This document shows, piece after piece, positions 42,339 through 51,625 of a DNA stretch of 64,000 bases (its first letter is position 1; each line of letters opens with the position of its first letter). The translations under genes were made by a program, and so were the position numbers. Under the pieces are notes generated by a model. That model was not told where the DNA came from, did no database searches, and saw only the letters and a list, made by a program, of their open reading frames with translations. The DNA comes from Acidobacteriota bacterium. GTDB taxonomy: Bacteria; Acidobacteriota; Blastocatellia; Pyrinomonadales; Pyrinomonadaceae. The DNA is taken from positions 62,001 through 126,000 of the forward strand of contig JAOAPY010000029.1 of the NCBI GenBank assembly GCA_025463135.1, in the 5' to 3' direction.

Positions 42339-42539
42339 TTACCAGGGAAGGTCGTCTTCTGGCGGGACAGTCTCGGCCCCAGGCTTATGCCGCTTCTTCC
42401 ATTCGTTAAACTCTTCGAAGGTCTTAAAGCGGAACACCCCTGTGGGGCCGGCGGGCAAATTGCTAGTCCGTTGCAGGAGATTGAAGCGTTGCCAATGAGA
42501 AGCAAACTTCTGCCCTCGAAGCTCTTCATTCTTCCGCCT
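42339..42539 (-). pseudogene. Truncated small reading frame between rho and glgA
   Basis: The frame ending at 42339 reads LQRTSNLPAGPTGVFRFKTF, then EEFNEWKKRHKPG and a PPEDDLPW end, which looks like genuine protein. It opens just after a TGA at 42540 and has no ATG, GTG or TTG before its conserved part. The ATG at 42529 belongs to another frame whose product looks random. I think this is the 3' part of a small gene; the GVFRFKTFEE block resembles short proteins found beside nucleotidyltransferase-type toxins. The 5' end is lost or frameshifted. Confidence 0.4.
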
Positions 42540-42550
42540 TCATCCTTGCC

Positions 42551-43942
42551 TTAGCTCTGCATGGAAGCGAGGAACTCGGCATTGGACTTCGTCTTTTCCA
42601 GACGCTCAAGCACGACTTCCATCTGCTCGACGGGAGAGAGGGGATTCAACACGCGGCGCATCACCCAGATGCGCGCCAGATCTTCCTTGCTGATCAGTAA
42701 TTCTTCCTTGCGCGTTCCCGAGCGCTGAAGGTCAATGGCCGGGAACAGTCGCTTGTCGCTCAAGCGGCGGTCCAGATGAATTTCACTGTTGCCGGTGCCT
42801 TTGAACTCTTCAAAGATCACGTCGTCCATGCGCGATCCGGTATCGATTAGCGCCGTAGCGATAATAGTCAGCGAGCCGCCTTCTTCAATGTTGCGCGCCG
42901 CTCCAAAGAATCGCTTGGGACGTTGCAGAGCGTTGGAGTCAATACCGCCTGAGAGGATCTTGCCGCTGGGGGGTACGACCGCGTTGTGTGCTCTGGCCAG
43001 ACGCGTGATCGAGTCGAGCAGGATCACCACGTCGCGTTTGTGCTCGACCAGGCGCTTGGCCTTTTCGATCACCATGTCGGCAACTTGCACGTGGCGAGTT
43101 GGCGGTTCATCAAAGGTCGACGAGATTACTTCGCCCTGCACGGAACGCTGCATGTCGGTAACTTCTTCCGGCCGCTCATCAATCAACAATACGATGAGGG
43201 TCGTTTCCGGATGGTTCTGCGTAATGGAATTCGCGATAGCCTGCAAGAGCATTGTCTTGCCGGTGCGCGGCGGGGAAACGATCAAGCCGCGCTGGCCTTT
43301 GCCCAGCGGTGTTACCAGGTCGATAACGCGCGCCGATAAGTTATCGGGCGTCGTTTCCATACGGAGTTGTTCATCAGGATACAGAGGCGTCAGATTGTCG
43401 AAGAAGACCTTTTCGCGCGCCTGATCCGGCGACTCAAAGTTAATTGCTTCGACCTTGATGAGCGCGAAATAGCGTTCGCCTTCTTTGGGCGGGCGAATCT
43501 GGCCGCTAACCGTGTCACCGGTCCGCAGATCGAACTTCCGAATCTGGGAAGGCGAAACGTAGATATCGTCAGGACCCGGCAGATAGTTGTATTCCGGGGC
43601 CCGCAGAAAGCCAAAGCCGTCGGGCAATGTTTCCAACACGCCTTCCGAGAAGATCAGTCCGCTCTTTTCAGTTTGGGCCGCCAGGACCTTGAAAATCAAC
43701 TCCTGCTTGCGCATTCCGGTAGCGCCGGGAACATCCATGCTCTTGGCAATGGAAGTGAGCTTCGAGATGGACATCTCTTTCAGGTCGGCCAGGTTGAGGA
43801 ACCCATCCGCCCATTGCTCGGTGATTTCCTGGTTTTCTCCATTTGGAGCTTCGGCCGTGGCAACGGTTGCTCCGCCGTTCTCTCCGCTGGCGTCATTGTT
43901 ATTCGCGTTTGACGCTCGTGAACGCGATGATTTTTGTGGCAT
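42551..43942 (-). CDS. rho: Transcription termination factor Rho
   Basis: From ATG 43942 the protein has 463 residues; a TTG frame to 43996 adds 18. A Ser/Asn-rich low-complexity start (residues 1-45) precedes the Rho N domain ([20 protein letters not shown]), the cold-shock RNA-binding domain ([20 protein letters not shown]) and the RecA-like motor with Walker [12 protein letters not shown] (near 226), Walker [17 protein letters not shown], and Q/R loops. It is an RNA-dependent helicase that ends transcripts. The polar N-terminal extension is of the kind found in several phyla and may alter RNA binding. Confidence 0.95.
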   Translation of the reverse strand: MPQKSSRSRASNANNNDASGENGGATVATAEAPNGENQEITEQWADGFLNLADLKEMSISKLTSIAKSMDVPGATGMRKQELIFKVLAAQTEKSGLIFSEGVLETLPDGFGFLRAPEYNYLPGPDDIYVSPSQIRKFDLRTGDTVSGQIRPPKEGERYFALIKVEAINFESPDQAREKVFFDNLTPLYPDEQLRMETTPDNLSARVIDLVTPLGKGQRGLIVSPPRTGKTMLLQAIANSITQNHPETTLIVLLIDERPEEVTDMQRSVQGEVISSTFDEPPTRHVQVADMVIEKAKRLVEHKRDVVILLDSITRLARAHNAVVPPSGKILSGGIDSNALQRPKRFFGAARNIEEGGSLTIIATALIDTGSRMDDVIFEEFKGTGNSEIHLDRRLSDKRLFPAIDLQRSGTRKEELLISKEDLARIWVMRRVLNPLSPVEQMEVVLERLEKTKSNAEFLASMQS

Positions 43943-44282
43943 AAGTTCTCTCTGGGAATTAGACGTTATTTGCGCCGTATCGTTCCGGCGGGTCAATCAG
44001 TCTGCAAATAGTGTGGATAGTCTGGAATGATTCATGTCTGCATTTACCGAGCAGACAATGTCGGCCCTGTAGTTCGCTCACTCGCGAGGCAATGTAGCTT
44101 TATTCACCAACAAAGTAGCATCCAAAGTTTAGCAGTGTGCTGCAGCGCAACCTGTGCGCGGGTACACCGCGTGGGGCATGTCAATTACAATCTTTGTCTA
44201 TCAAAAGGGGGTTTGGAAGATAAGTGGTTGCCGATTATCGATTGGACTGTTGGATCCCGTACTGGGATTCTAATGCCAAAAG
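43943..44282. other. Non-coding gap upstream of rho
   Basis: About 340 bases between engB and rho, both on the minus strand. I see no credible gene, no matching repeat and no clear terminator after engB. It probably holds the rho promoter and leader, which in many bacteria mediates Rho autoregulation; no specific element is recognisable. Confidence 0.4.
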
Positions 44283-44870
44283 CTAAATTCGGAAAGTGCC
44301 CAACGCCGCCTCGATACTTCGCCAAACTTCATCGCGCCCGTGACCGGTCTTTGCGGAGTAAGCCACCACTCGATCTTCATTGAGCGTGCGCCGCGCACGA
44401 TCCAGGTTCTTTTTTAGCTCGTTTTTAGAAAGCTTGTCGGCTTTAGTGGCAACAATCAACCGTGGCTTCGCCTGAAGCTCAAACCAATCGTGAAGCTGCA
44501 AATCTAATGTTGTGGGTTCGTGGCGCGAATCTACGATGTGAATTGATAGCACAAGGGATGCCCGCTTGGCAAGGTAAGTAGTCGCCATTTCCCCCCAGCT
44601 GGATTTTATGATCCTGGGGACGCGCGCATAGCCATAGCCGGGCAAGTCAACAAAGCGAAAACGGTTATCAATCAAAAAAAAGTTCAAGGACTGGGTCCTG
44701 CCGGGCGTTGAGGAGGTTCGCGCCAACCCGTGAACATTCAACAGGGAATTGATAAGGCTCGACTTACCCACATTCGACCGCCCCAAAAACGCAACCTCCG
44801 GCAAGTTATCGGGCGGCCAATCAGCCTCCTGAAACGCGCTCTTGAGGAATTCGGTGCTGGTTGTTTTCAT
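44283..44870 (-). CDS. engB: Ribosome biogenesis GTPase (EngB/YsxC)
   Basis: This 195-residue TRAFAC GTPase has G1 GRSNVGKSSLIN, G2/G3 TPGRTQSLNFF and VDLPGYGYAR, G4 VATKADK and G5 YSAKTGHG. It acts in assembly of the large ribosomal subunit. The N-terminal SAFQEADWPPDNLPEVAFLG is the usual family lead. It is upstream of rho on the same strand. Confidence 0.95.
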   Translation of the reverse strand: MKTTSTEFLKSAFQEADWPPDNLPEVAFLGRSNVGKSSLINSLLNVHGLARTSSTPGRTQSLNFFLIDNRFRFVDLPGYGYARVPRIIKSSWGEMATTYLAKRASLVLSIHIVDSRHEPTTLDLQLHDWFELQAKPRLIVATKADKLSKNELKKNLDRARRTLNEDRVVAYSAKTGHGRDEVWRSIEAALGTFRI

Positions 44871-45310
44871 CTAGCACACAAATGATGACGGAAAAACACC
44901 AGGGCGGCTTGGATTTTTATGGGCTGGAGCGGAAGACAGGGTAACACGAAACGGCCAACCGATTAGCGAAAATCCTCCAAAAGATTCTTGATTTTATCCG
45001 TGGCTTTAGACTAGCATCCTCCGGAACTTGGAGATCGACAGTCAGTTTAAACCTTATGGATTGGCTGTTTCTGAAGAGGCCCAAGTGTCCTCTTCTCCAC
45101 CTCGCAGCTATTGTTCGTTGCTAGTCAATCGTCAACGAGGTCATGGTCCTCTTCATAACACTTCGCTCTATCTAAGTTCCGTCAGGAATGTTTCCAGCTT
45201 GATTAGCCAATGAAGTCGGCAAGACTCGGTTCTGTGTTATGTTTCATCACGCCCCACTCGACGCCAGGAACAGCCAAAAAGAATCCAGCTCGATCATGAG
45301 GATGTAGGGA
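44871..45310. other. Non-coding gap between divergent genes
   Basis: About 440 bases between engB (minus) and the membrane-protein gene at 45311 (plus). It must hold both promoters. No credible coding frame, palindromic repeat or RNA is visible. Confidence 0.45.
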
Positions 45311-46567
45311 ATGGCCGATGTACAACCAGAGAGCGCGCCGGAGCATGAACCAAACGCAGTCCTGCGAAAGCCTACTTCCGCCGCGAGGGCTCTTCGCGAG
45401 ATCAAGCTTCCCGACGAATTAGTTGGCAGCGAGCCCGGCCAGCTATACCTCACGTTCGAAACGAGTCTCAGCTACGTCAAAGTTCAATTCACTTTCAATA
45501 TCAAGGATATAGGGATCACTTGCAATGGTGAGGTGGGTGAACAGGAAGGGCTGTTTGAATTCAGCTTTAACGAGAATGAAGAGCGAGCAAGGACCTTTGA
45601 AATTGGTGCAGTGGCCATTGAGAAAGAAAGCAGAGTATCGATCGACATCTCCTGCAAGGATGCGGACGGTAAGTTACTTGGGGCAATCAGGCGCTATAAG
45701 ATCAAACTGAGACCTGCCAACGAGATCCCTGATACTCCTACCAAGTTATTGATGTTGATACTCTCGTGGAAGAAGGGATGGTATATCAAGTATCCGGTGC
45801 TGGTTCTCGTCGGAATTGGTTTACTGTTGTACTTCAAGCCCCCCACAGAATTCCTTAACAGACGATTTGGCAGGCAATGGAAATACATTCAGATTGAGTT
45901 TCTGGGGAAGCCTCCGGAACGATGGGTCGCTTCGGGAATTGATCCGCTCAAAGCTTCAATCTCCGGCAAACCTGATCCAGAGCAGTGGGATGCTCCGGTA
46001 GAATGGACTATTGATTCAGCAACTCCCTTTGCTCTCAATACCGTTGGCGACGGCGTGGGAGTGATTAAGGTCTCCGAGCTTACCGCGCTATACGACTATA
46101 AGATACTTCTTAATTTCGTCGTCACCAGCGACGACCAACGCAGCGCCATATGGTTGCTGCGCGTCCAGGAGAGTAAGAAGGACTACTATCTTTTTAGACT
46201 GACCTTCCCCACCGCGAATGCCAATTACGCGCAATTCCAAGGATTCATTTACGAAGATGGCAAGGAGACCAGACCGTTGCTTGTAGATGAGTCAGCGCCA
46301 CTCGAATTCTTCCCTTTTCATCGTGGTAACGTGCTTTGGATTAATATTGAAGCGAAGGGCAATACTTTTGCATACCGACTATACCTCGCGAATGTTCGCG
46401 ACCCAAGAGATCTCAACATGAGATATGTAGGGGAACCAACTGAGAGGATAAGAACTTTTACCGATACTACCGAACCGCGTTTTCCCTATGGCGTAGTAGG
46501 CTTCAAGGGAGAGAATCAACAAACTCACATGAAGATCATAAGCCTGAAAATTTATGACATTCATTAG
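45311..46567 (+). CDS. Single-pass membrane protein with LamG-like outer domain, unknown
   Basis: This 418-residue protein has no N-terminal signal. Residues 1-165 form a predicted beta-rich domain (LYLTFETSLSYVKVQFTFNI), a membrane helix follows at about 160-180 (YPVLVLVGIGLLLYF), and residues 185-418 look like a jelly-roll, concanavalin/LamG-type domain (WTIDSATPFALNTVGDGVGV, YDYKILLNFVV, YYLFRLTFP, FPYGVVGFKG). It lies 24 bases upstream of the TonB-dependent receptor gene and is probably co-transcribed, which suggests a role at the envelope, perhaps in glycan binding. I know no named family. Confidence 0.7.
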   Translation: MADVQPESAPEHEPNAVLRKPTSAARALREIKLPDELVGSEPGQLYLTFETSLSYVKVQFTFNIKDIGITCNGEVGEQEGLFEFSFNENEERARTFEIGAVAIEKESRVSIDISCKDADGKLLGAIRRYKIKLRPANEIPDTPTKLLMLILSWKKGWYIKYPVLVLVGIGLLLYFKPPTEFLNRRFGRQWKYIQIEFLGKPPERWVASGIDPLKASISGKPDPEQWDAPVEWTIDSATPFALNTVGDGVGVIKVSELTALYDYKILLNFVVTSDDQRSAIWLLRVQESKKDYYLFRLTFPTANANYAQFQGFIYEDGKETRPLLVDESAPLEFFPFHRGNVLWINIEAKGNTFAYRLYLANVRDPRDLNMRYVGEPTERIRTFTDTTEPRFPYGVVGFKGENQQTHMKIISLKIYDIH

Positions 46568-46590
46568 GTGCCATTGAAAAGGTCAAGACT

Positions 46591-49500
46591 TTGACGGGAA
46601 TTTCCTGCTTGCAGTTGTTAAAGCGAAAGCCACAGTCCATTACCTACTGGAGGACAAGTCTGGTTTTTCTTGTCTTGCTTTTCTCACCGAACCTTGTATG
46701 CGCACAGGGCACAAACAACGGTGTGGTGAAAGGTACGGTCATATATAAAGACGCTAAAGACAAAAAGGGAAGGCCCGTTGGGGTTGTGGGCGCAACTATC
46801 CAAGCAACCAACTTTAAAACAGGAAACCCTGGTCCTGCCTCCAAGAGTAAGAAGGACGGAGTTTACACGATCACGCAAGCACCTACGGAGGCGGAAGAAT
46901 TGGAGATTTGGGCCTTCAAGGAGGGCAAAGAAGGGAATAAGGATGTAATTTATCAGGGAAAGACCATGGCGCACCGCCCCGCTTCGTCAGGGGATAGTAG
47001 ACCGGATGCCGACCCACTAGAAATGGGTAAAGACACTACCACCACCCGGCTGAATTCCCGTCAGCCGCCCGTTACGATCATCCTGACCTCTATTAGAATT
47101 CCATCGCCACAAGTCTGGGGCTCGGAGAGTCAACAGGATCCAGCTGGCAGCATTTCAGTGACCATTAAAGGCGCTTCGGATAAGAGTCCGGGGAACGTTC
47201 GAGTTACGTTGACCGGGTTTTCGGCAAACAAGGTCATCTATAATCAAATACATAGAGCCTCTCAGTCTCAAGAGATCAAACTTACTCTGTCCGTGGATGA
47301 ACCAGGAAATTATCGCCTGGCGATTTTTGCCGAGGATCACGAACCATCTAGTTTATTGCTTTTGAAAAGGGGCAATCGTCTCTTCGCGTTTACAATGGAT
47401 GGGCATACAGTGAATCCGACGAATGCTGTAATTTCTTTAACCCCCAAAGCCCCGGGAAGAGCATCTTATGAATCACTCCTCAACCAGGACGAGGCTACCC
47501 GAAGAACGGTGCTCGCGCCCCCTACGATGCAATCGCTTCCAGTCCCCGGCCTGCGGTCTTTTGATTCATTCGCGCTGCTTGCCCCCGGAGTTTTTCTGCC
47601 ACCGCAAACTGCCAATACACCCGGACCCGGGGTCAGTGCTGGTGTTGGCACTGCGGGACAGTTCTCCGTCAATGGAATGCGCAGTCGCGAAAATAATTTC
47701 ACAGTGGACGGATCGGACAATAACGATGAGGACCTGGGCGTGCGACGGCAGGGGTTTGTCGCACTCGTCCCGCAGTCAATTGAGTCCTTGCAGGAATTCC
47801 AAATTATCACCGCGCTGGCAGATGCTCGGTTCGGCCGCAATGCGGGCGGCCAGGTAAACGCGCTGAGTAAGACCGGCGGCGTGAACCTGCATGGCACGCT
47901 TTATGGATTTCTTAATGATCGCCGCTTGAATGCGCGGGACGTTTTTGATCAGCGGGGTGGCCCTTCCAGCTTTGAGCTCAGGCGAACAACCGACAACTCG
48001 CCTGTGCTACTCGATGGCCAGCCGCTGTTGGTGACTAAACAGGCCAGGGACGAGAACGCATTTACGCGGATCCAGATGGGCTTAGCGATTGGCGGACCTG
48101 TTAAGCCAAGATCTAATACTTTTTTCTTCAGCTCTCTCGAAAAACAAATCATTCACGCCAATAAAGAAACGCATTTTGCCGTACCGACAGTAGCGCAACG
48201 CGGAATTTTCGATACGGGTGAGACTGGAGTTACCCTGAATCATCCCGCGCTGGGTCTCCAGCCTATCTATCCCGCTTCTGTTCCGGGCGACGCCATCCTC
48301 AGCCTTTATTCGTTTCCTAACAATCCGGCTGGTCCATATGGTCAGAACACCTACACGACTTTGCTGCCTGCCAGCGGTCACGGGACACGCTTCTCTACAA
48401 AGCTCGATCACCAGTTTCAGGGAAATAAGAAACCGCGCCCGGGTCCCTGGTGGAAATCTTTGCTGAGCTATAGATCTTATGGTGACCACATTACAGGTCG
48501 CTACAACCTCACTGATGAAAGGAGCTTCCTGCCCACAACTGGTGGAGCGCTATTTTCTACGTTGCGTCCAAGAGTGCGCATCCAGAACATTGCTTTCTTT
48601 CTCAATCGCACGCTCTCGCCTTCAACCGCGGACACTGTGAGGTTCTCATTTGGTCGGACCAGGTTATTTTTTGGTGAGGTGCGTGACTCGTCGAACCTGC
48701 CTTCTCAGGTCTTCCCTGGCACTCACTTTCTTCTGAACGCCCCGTTGCTGCTAAATTTGACTCTACCCGGCACAAGTGCGCGGTATGTGTCAGCATCCAG
48801 CCCGGTCGGAACCGCAACCCTCAACTCGTTGGGCTACTCTGGGATCACCCAGACCGAACAGATTACCGGTCCACTTGGCCAGGTAGTGATTCCTGGTTTT
48901 AGCTCCATCGGAGTTGATGCCGAGAATTTTCCGCAGGAGAGGGCGAACAATACCTATCAGGTCGCCGATACCATTACGTCAGTCAAAGGGAAAGAGCTTC
49001 TCACCTATGGTATCGACATACGCAAAACGCAAATCAATAGCGTCCTCGACAAAAACTTCAGACCACAAGCTGTCTTCAATGGGTTGATCTCGGCACCGCC
49101 CTTCGTTCCCTTACAGGGGAACAGTGGTGTGCCTTTATCGACAGACTTCTTTTCGGGGACAACACTGGCGGCGACTGGTGTACCGTCCGGGATGTTTCAG
49201 ACTATTGCCTCTCTACCCGATTCAGCGATCGGTATCCGCTTCACGCAGTTCAATGTGTTTTTGCAAGACGAGCACCGTATGACTTCTAATTTCCGGCTCA
49301 TTGGCGGGTTGCGTTATGAACTCAATACCGTGCCGGACACGGTTGGTGACAGATTGGAACATGCGTTCGATAGCGCAAGATTGAAGCAGCAAGCGCAGGA
49401 AGCTCTCAATTTTTGCGGCGATCTGGTGCGCTGTGGCGACTTGGTCAGTGCGCTGGCGGCTGCTTTTCCCCCTGATTTCAAGGTCGCTTTCGGAGCGGAT

Positions 49501-50907
49501 CACAGCGATATCGATGGCCGGCTGGGATTCGCCTGGGCTCCGAACTGGGCCCCCACAAGGGATGGAAAACTCGCAATTCGCGGTGGGTTTGGCGCCTACT
49601 CGGGCCAGTTTCCGGGAATTGTAATTGACCAGTCTCGCAACGCTTTCTCGGCGTTCCTGCCGCTTAACTATGCGAACTTTTCGGCACGAGTGCCGGCGGG
49701 CAATCAGACGTTTCTATTTAACCTCGCCAGTCCGGCGGTGCAACAGTTGCTCTTAACCATCAATCCGACTCTGGAGATCATTCGACCTGGTACCTTAAAC
49801 ACTTTTTCCAGTATCAATCCCATCGCCCTGCTTGCAAATTCGTTGTTTAATCCCGGTAGCCTGTCGGTCGCCTCGGTACCGCTGGGCCTTGACCTGACGC
49901 TGCCCCAAAGACGACTCAAGACCCCTTACGCTCTTCAATTCGGGTTGACAGCTGAATATCAATTCAAGAAAGACTATCTGATTTCCGTTGCTTATGTAGG
50001 TACGCGAGGAGTGAAACTTTTGCGCGTTAACACACCGGACAAAGGCCTGAACCGGAGCGGACTGGATCGCGTCAAGGTCCTGCCCCTGACTCCGCTCGCG
50101 CCTTTTCCGTTCTTCCAGGGAAGGGAGTTGACGCCCCAGGCTACTATCATTTCGAAAGCTTTCACAATTGCGCGGACTCTGTATGAAAGCAGCTCAACTT
50201 CCATTTACCATTCACTGCAACTCGAACTGCGCAAGCGCTACAGTCGGAACTTTCAGTTTGCTTCGTCTCTCACTTATGCGCACGCAATCGATGATGCTTC
50301 CGATTTCTTTGATACTGCCGGAAGCTTTGCATTGCCTCAGGACAGTCTACGGCGGTCCGAGCGAGCGTCCTCAAATTTTGACGTTCGATGGCGTTCAGTT
50401 ACTCATTTTATAGCTGATCTGCCCAAGAGTATTCCCTTACTCGCCGGCGCAGAGATGGCGGGAATCGTAACCGCCCAAACGGGACAGCCTTATACTGTCA
50501 ACACTTGGTTTGATGTCAACCACGACGGGAATCTCACCGATAGGCTGAACACCACAAATGGTTTGATCGTGCATCCCACTGGTGCAGGCAATCGTGTTCA
50601 GTTGTCGCTTGCGCCCGGCACCGACCCTTTAAGCCTTTTGGCGCCCGAGGGATTCGATGGAACCGTTGGGAGAAATACCTTTCGGGCTCCAGGAATGTTT
50701 ACTGTGGATCTTTCATTTAGCAGGATGTTCTCGCCAGGTTTTAGTGAGAAAAGCAAATTCATTGTTCGCGCGGAAATCTTCAATCTTCTTAATCGAGCGA
50801 ACTACGGAATACCGGTACGCTTGCTTGAGGCACCGGGATTTGGCCACTCTTTCAATACCACTACTCCCGCGAGAACCATTCAATTCTCACTGAAAGTCCA
50901 GTTCTAA
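46591..50907 (+). CDS. Oar-like TonB-dependent outer-membrane receptor
   Basis: This 1438-residue protein starts at TTG 46591, with AAGG eight bases upstream, and has a signal peptide (about 20-38, ending VCAQ). A carboxypeptidase-regulatory-like beta domain follows (about 44-120; GVVKGTVIYKDA, GATIQATN). The plug domain spans about 315-420 (GQFSVNGMRSRENNFTVDGS, GRNAGGQVNALSKTGG). The beta-barrel extends to the terminal aromatic residue (TIQFSLKVQF), as outer-membrane porin folds require. Such proteins are abundant in Acidobacteriota and are thought to import glycans or peptides. No substrate enzyme is adjacent. Confidence 0.88.
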   Translation: MTGISCLQLLKRKPQSITYWRTSLVFLVLLFSPNLVCAQGTNNGVVKGTVIYKDAKDKKGRPVGVVGATIQATNFKTGNPGPASKSKKDGVYTITQAPTEAEELEIWAFKEGKEGNKDVIYQGKTMAHRPASSGDSRPDADPLEMGKDTTTTRLNSRQPPVTIILTSIRIPSPQVWGSESQQDPAGSISVTIKGASDKSPGNVRVTLTGFSANKVIYNQIHRASQSQEIKLTLSVDEPGNYRLAIFAEDHEPSSLLLLKRGNRLFAFTMDGHTVNPTNAVISLTPKAPGRASYESLLNQDEATRRTVLAPPTMQSLPVPGLRSFDSFALLAPGVFLPPQTANTPGPGVSAGVGTAGQFSVNGMRSRENNFTVDGSDNNDEDLGVRRQGFVALVPQSIESLQEFQIITALADARFGRNAGGQVNALSKTGGVNLHGTLYGFLNDRRLNARDVFDQRGGPSSFELRRTTDNSPVLLDGQPLLVTKQARDENAFTRIQMGLAIGGPVKPRSNTFFFSSLEKQIIHANKETHFAVPTVAQRGIFDTGETGVTLNHPALGLQPIYPASVPGDAILSLYSFPNNPAGPYGQNTYTTLLPASGHGTRFSTKLDHQFQGNKKPRPGPWWKSLLSYRSYGDHITGRYNLTDERSFLPTTGGALFSTLRPRVRIQNIAFFLNRTLSPSTADTVRFSFGRTRLFFGEVRDSSNLPSQVFPGTHFLLNAPLLLNLTLPGTSARYVSASSPVGTATLNSLGYSGITQTEQITGPLGQVVIPGFSSIGVDAENFPQERANNTYQVADTITSVKGKELLTYGIDIRKTQINSVLDKNFRPQAVFNGLISAPPFVPLQGNSGVPLSTDFFSGTTLAATGVPSGMFQTIASLPDSAIGIRFTQFNVFLQDEHRMTSNFRLIGGLRYELNTVPDTVGDRLEHAFDSARLKQQAQEALNFCGDLVRCGDLVSALAAAFPPDFKVAFGADHSDIDGRLGFAWAPNWAPTRDGKLAIRGGFGAYSGQFPGIVIDQSRNAFSAFLPLNYANFSARVPAGNQTFLFNLASPAVQQLLLTINPTLEIIRPGTLNTFSSINPIALLANSLFNPGSLSVASVPLGLDLTLPQRRLKTPYALQFGLTAEYQFKKDYLISVAYVGTRGVKLLRVNTPDKGLNRSGLDRVKVLPLTPLAPFPFFQGRELTPQATIISKAFTIARTLYESSSTSIYHSLQLELRKRYSRNFQFASSLTYAHAIDDASDFFDTAGSFALPQDSLRRSERASSNFDVRWRSVTHFIADLPKSIPLLAGAEMAGIVTAQTGQPYTVNTWFDVNHDGNLTDRLNTTNGLIVHPTGAGNRVQLSLAPGTDPLSLLAPEGFDGTVGRNTFRAPGMFTVDLSFSRMFSPGFSEKSKFIVRAEIFNLLNRANYGIPVRLLEAPGFGHSFNTTTPARTIQFSLKVQF

Positions 50908-50940
50908 GAAAAAAGCGGCGATGGGAAAACCATCGCCGCT
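50908..50940 (-). terminator. Intrinsic terminator of the 51004-51456 gene
   Basis: The arms AGCGGCGATGG (50914-50924) and CCATCGCCGCT (50930-50940) pair perfectly across five bases and are followed on the minus strand by TTTTTTC. It also lies just after the receptor gene's stop and could end both convergent transcripts. Confidence 0.75.
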
Positions 50941-51003
50941 GCGCCGGAAGTTTGGATTCGAGTTTATTCGGATGTCGTTCAGCTTGCCGGACGACGCTGA
51001 CCC

Positions 51004-51456
51004 CTACGACGTGGCGGCTTGGGTCTTCGCGGCGCGTTCTTCGCGCATGGCGGCAAACTGCTTCATGCGTGCGGTCATCTTTTCGATCTTTTCGTCGATA
51101 TTCGGAATGCGCTTCACGAGCGTTTCCATGTTCAGAAGCAGTTCAGGAGCGCCGAATGCTTCGCGCAATTCTGGTAGAAACTTCGCAATCTTCGCATAGA
51201 CGAATACCATTTCACCGCCCGAGGCGTTGAACAACTCTTCATCAATCGCGCCCTGGTTCACCATCGAAGCCGCCATATCCCAGTAGGAGACGACCATGCG
51301 GTAATGGCCGCTATGCTCATTCATTAGGGCTTCAAAGAAATCGTTGATACTGGCCGGATTGAAAGTAAAGAACCAGTTACGCGCATCGCGCATCACCGGC
51401 TCGCGTCTCAAATCATAAAGTTTCAGAATCAGATTTGCGTCTTCTTGTTTGCTCAT
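51004..51456 (-). CDS. Conserved hypothetical helical protein
   Basis: This 150-residue soluble protein is mostly alpha-helical, with no signal or membrane segment. Notable stretches are ANLILKLYDLRREPVMRDAR, WFFTFNPASINDFFEALM and YWDMAASMVNQGAIDEELF; the C-terminus is a charged amphipathic helix and an Ala/Thr tail. The ATG at 51456 is preceded by GAGGAGATTACCCC. The pattern resembles DUF4760-like proteins, but I cannot confirm this. It lies downstream of lon on the same strand. Confidence 0.7.
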   Translation of the reverse strand: MSKQEDANLILKLYDLRREPVMRDARNWFFTFNPASINDFFEALMNEHSGHYRMVVSYWDMAASMVNQGAIDEELFNASGGEMVFVYAKIAKFLPELREAFGAPELLLNMETLVKRIPNIDEKIEKMTARMKQFAAMREERAAKTQAATS

Positions 51457-51625
51457 CAGGGGTAATCTCCTCAGATAAAGTTGGGTTACAGTTCAGATCG
51501 AGACCAGATCGCTGGCCTCTTCAAAAAGAAATGAAGCTTCGGGCAGACCTCGAATTGAACGGTTAGGACGCCTGAATTGTTCGCATTTCAAATCCGAGAT
51601 CTGAGATCTCAAATCTGAAATTCCT

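Noticed and set aside
42299-42529. A 76-residue frame with an ATG start after rho
   Set aside because: Its product looks random, while another frame on the same strand reads as real protein, so I annotate that one as a remnant.
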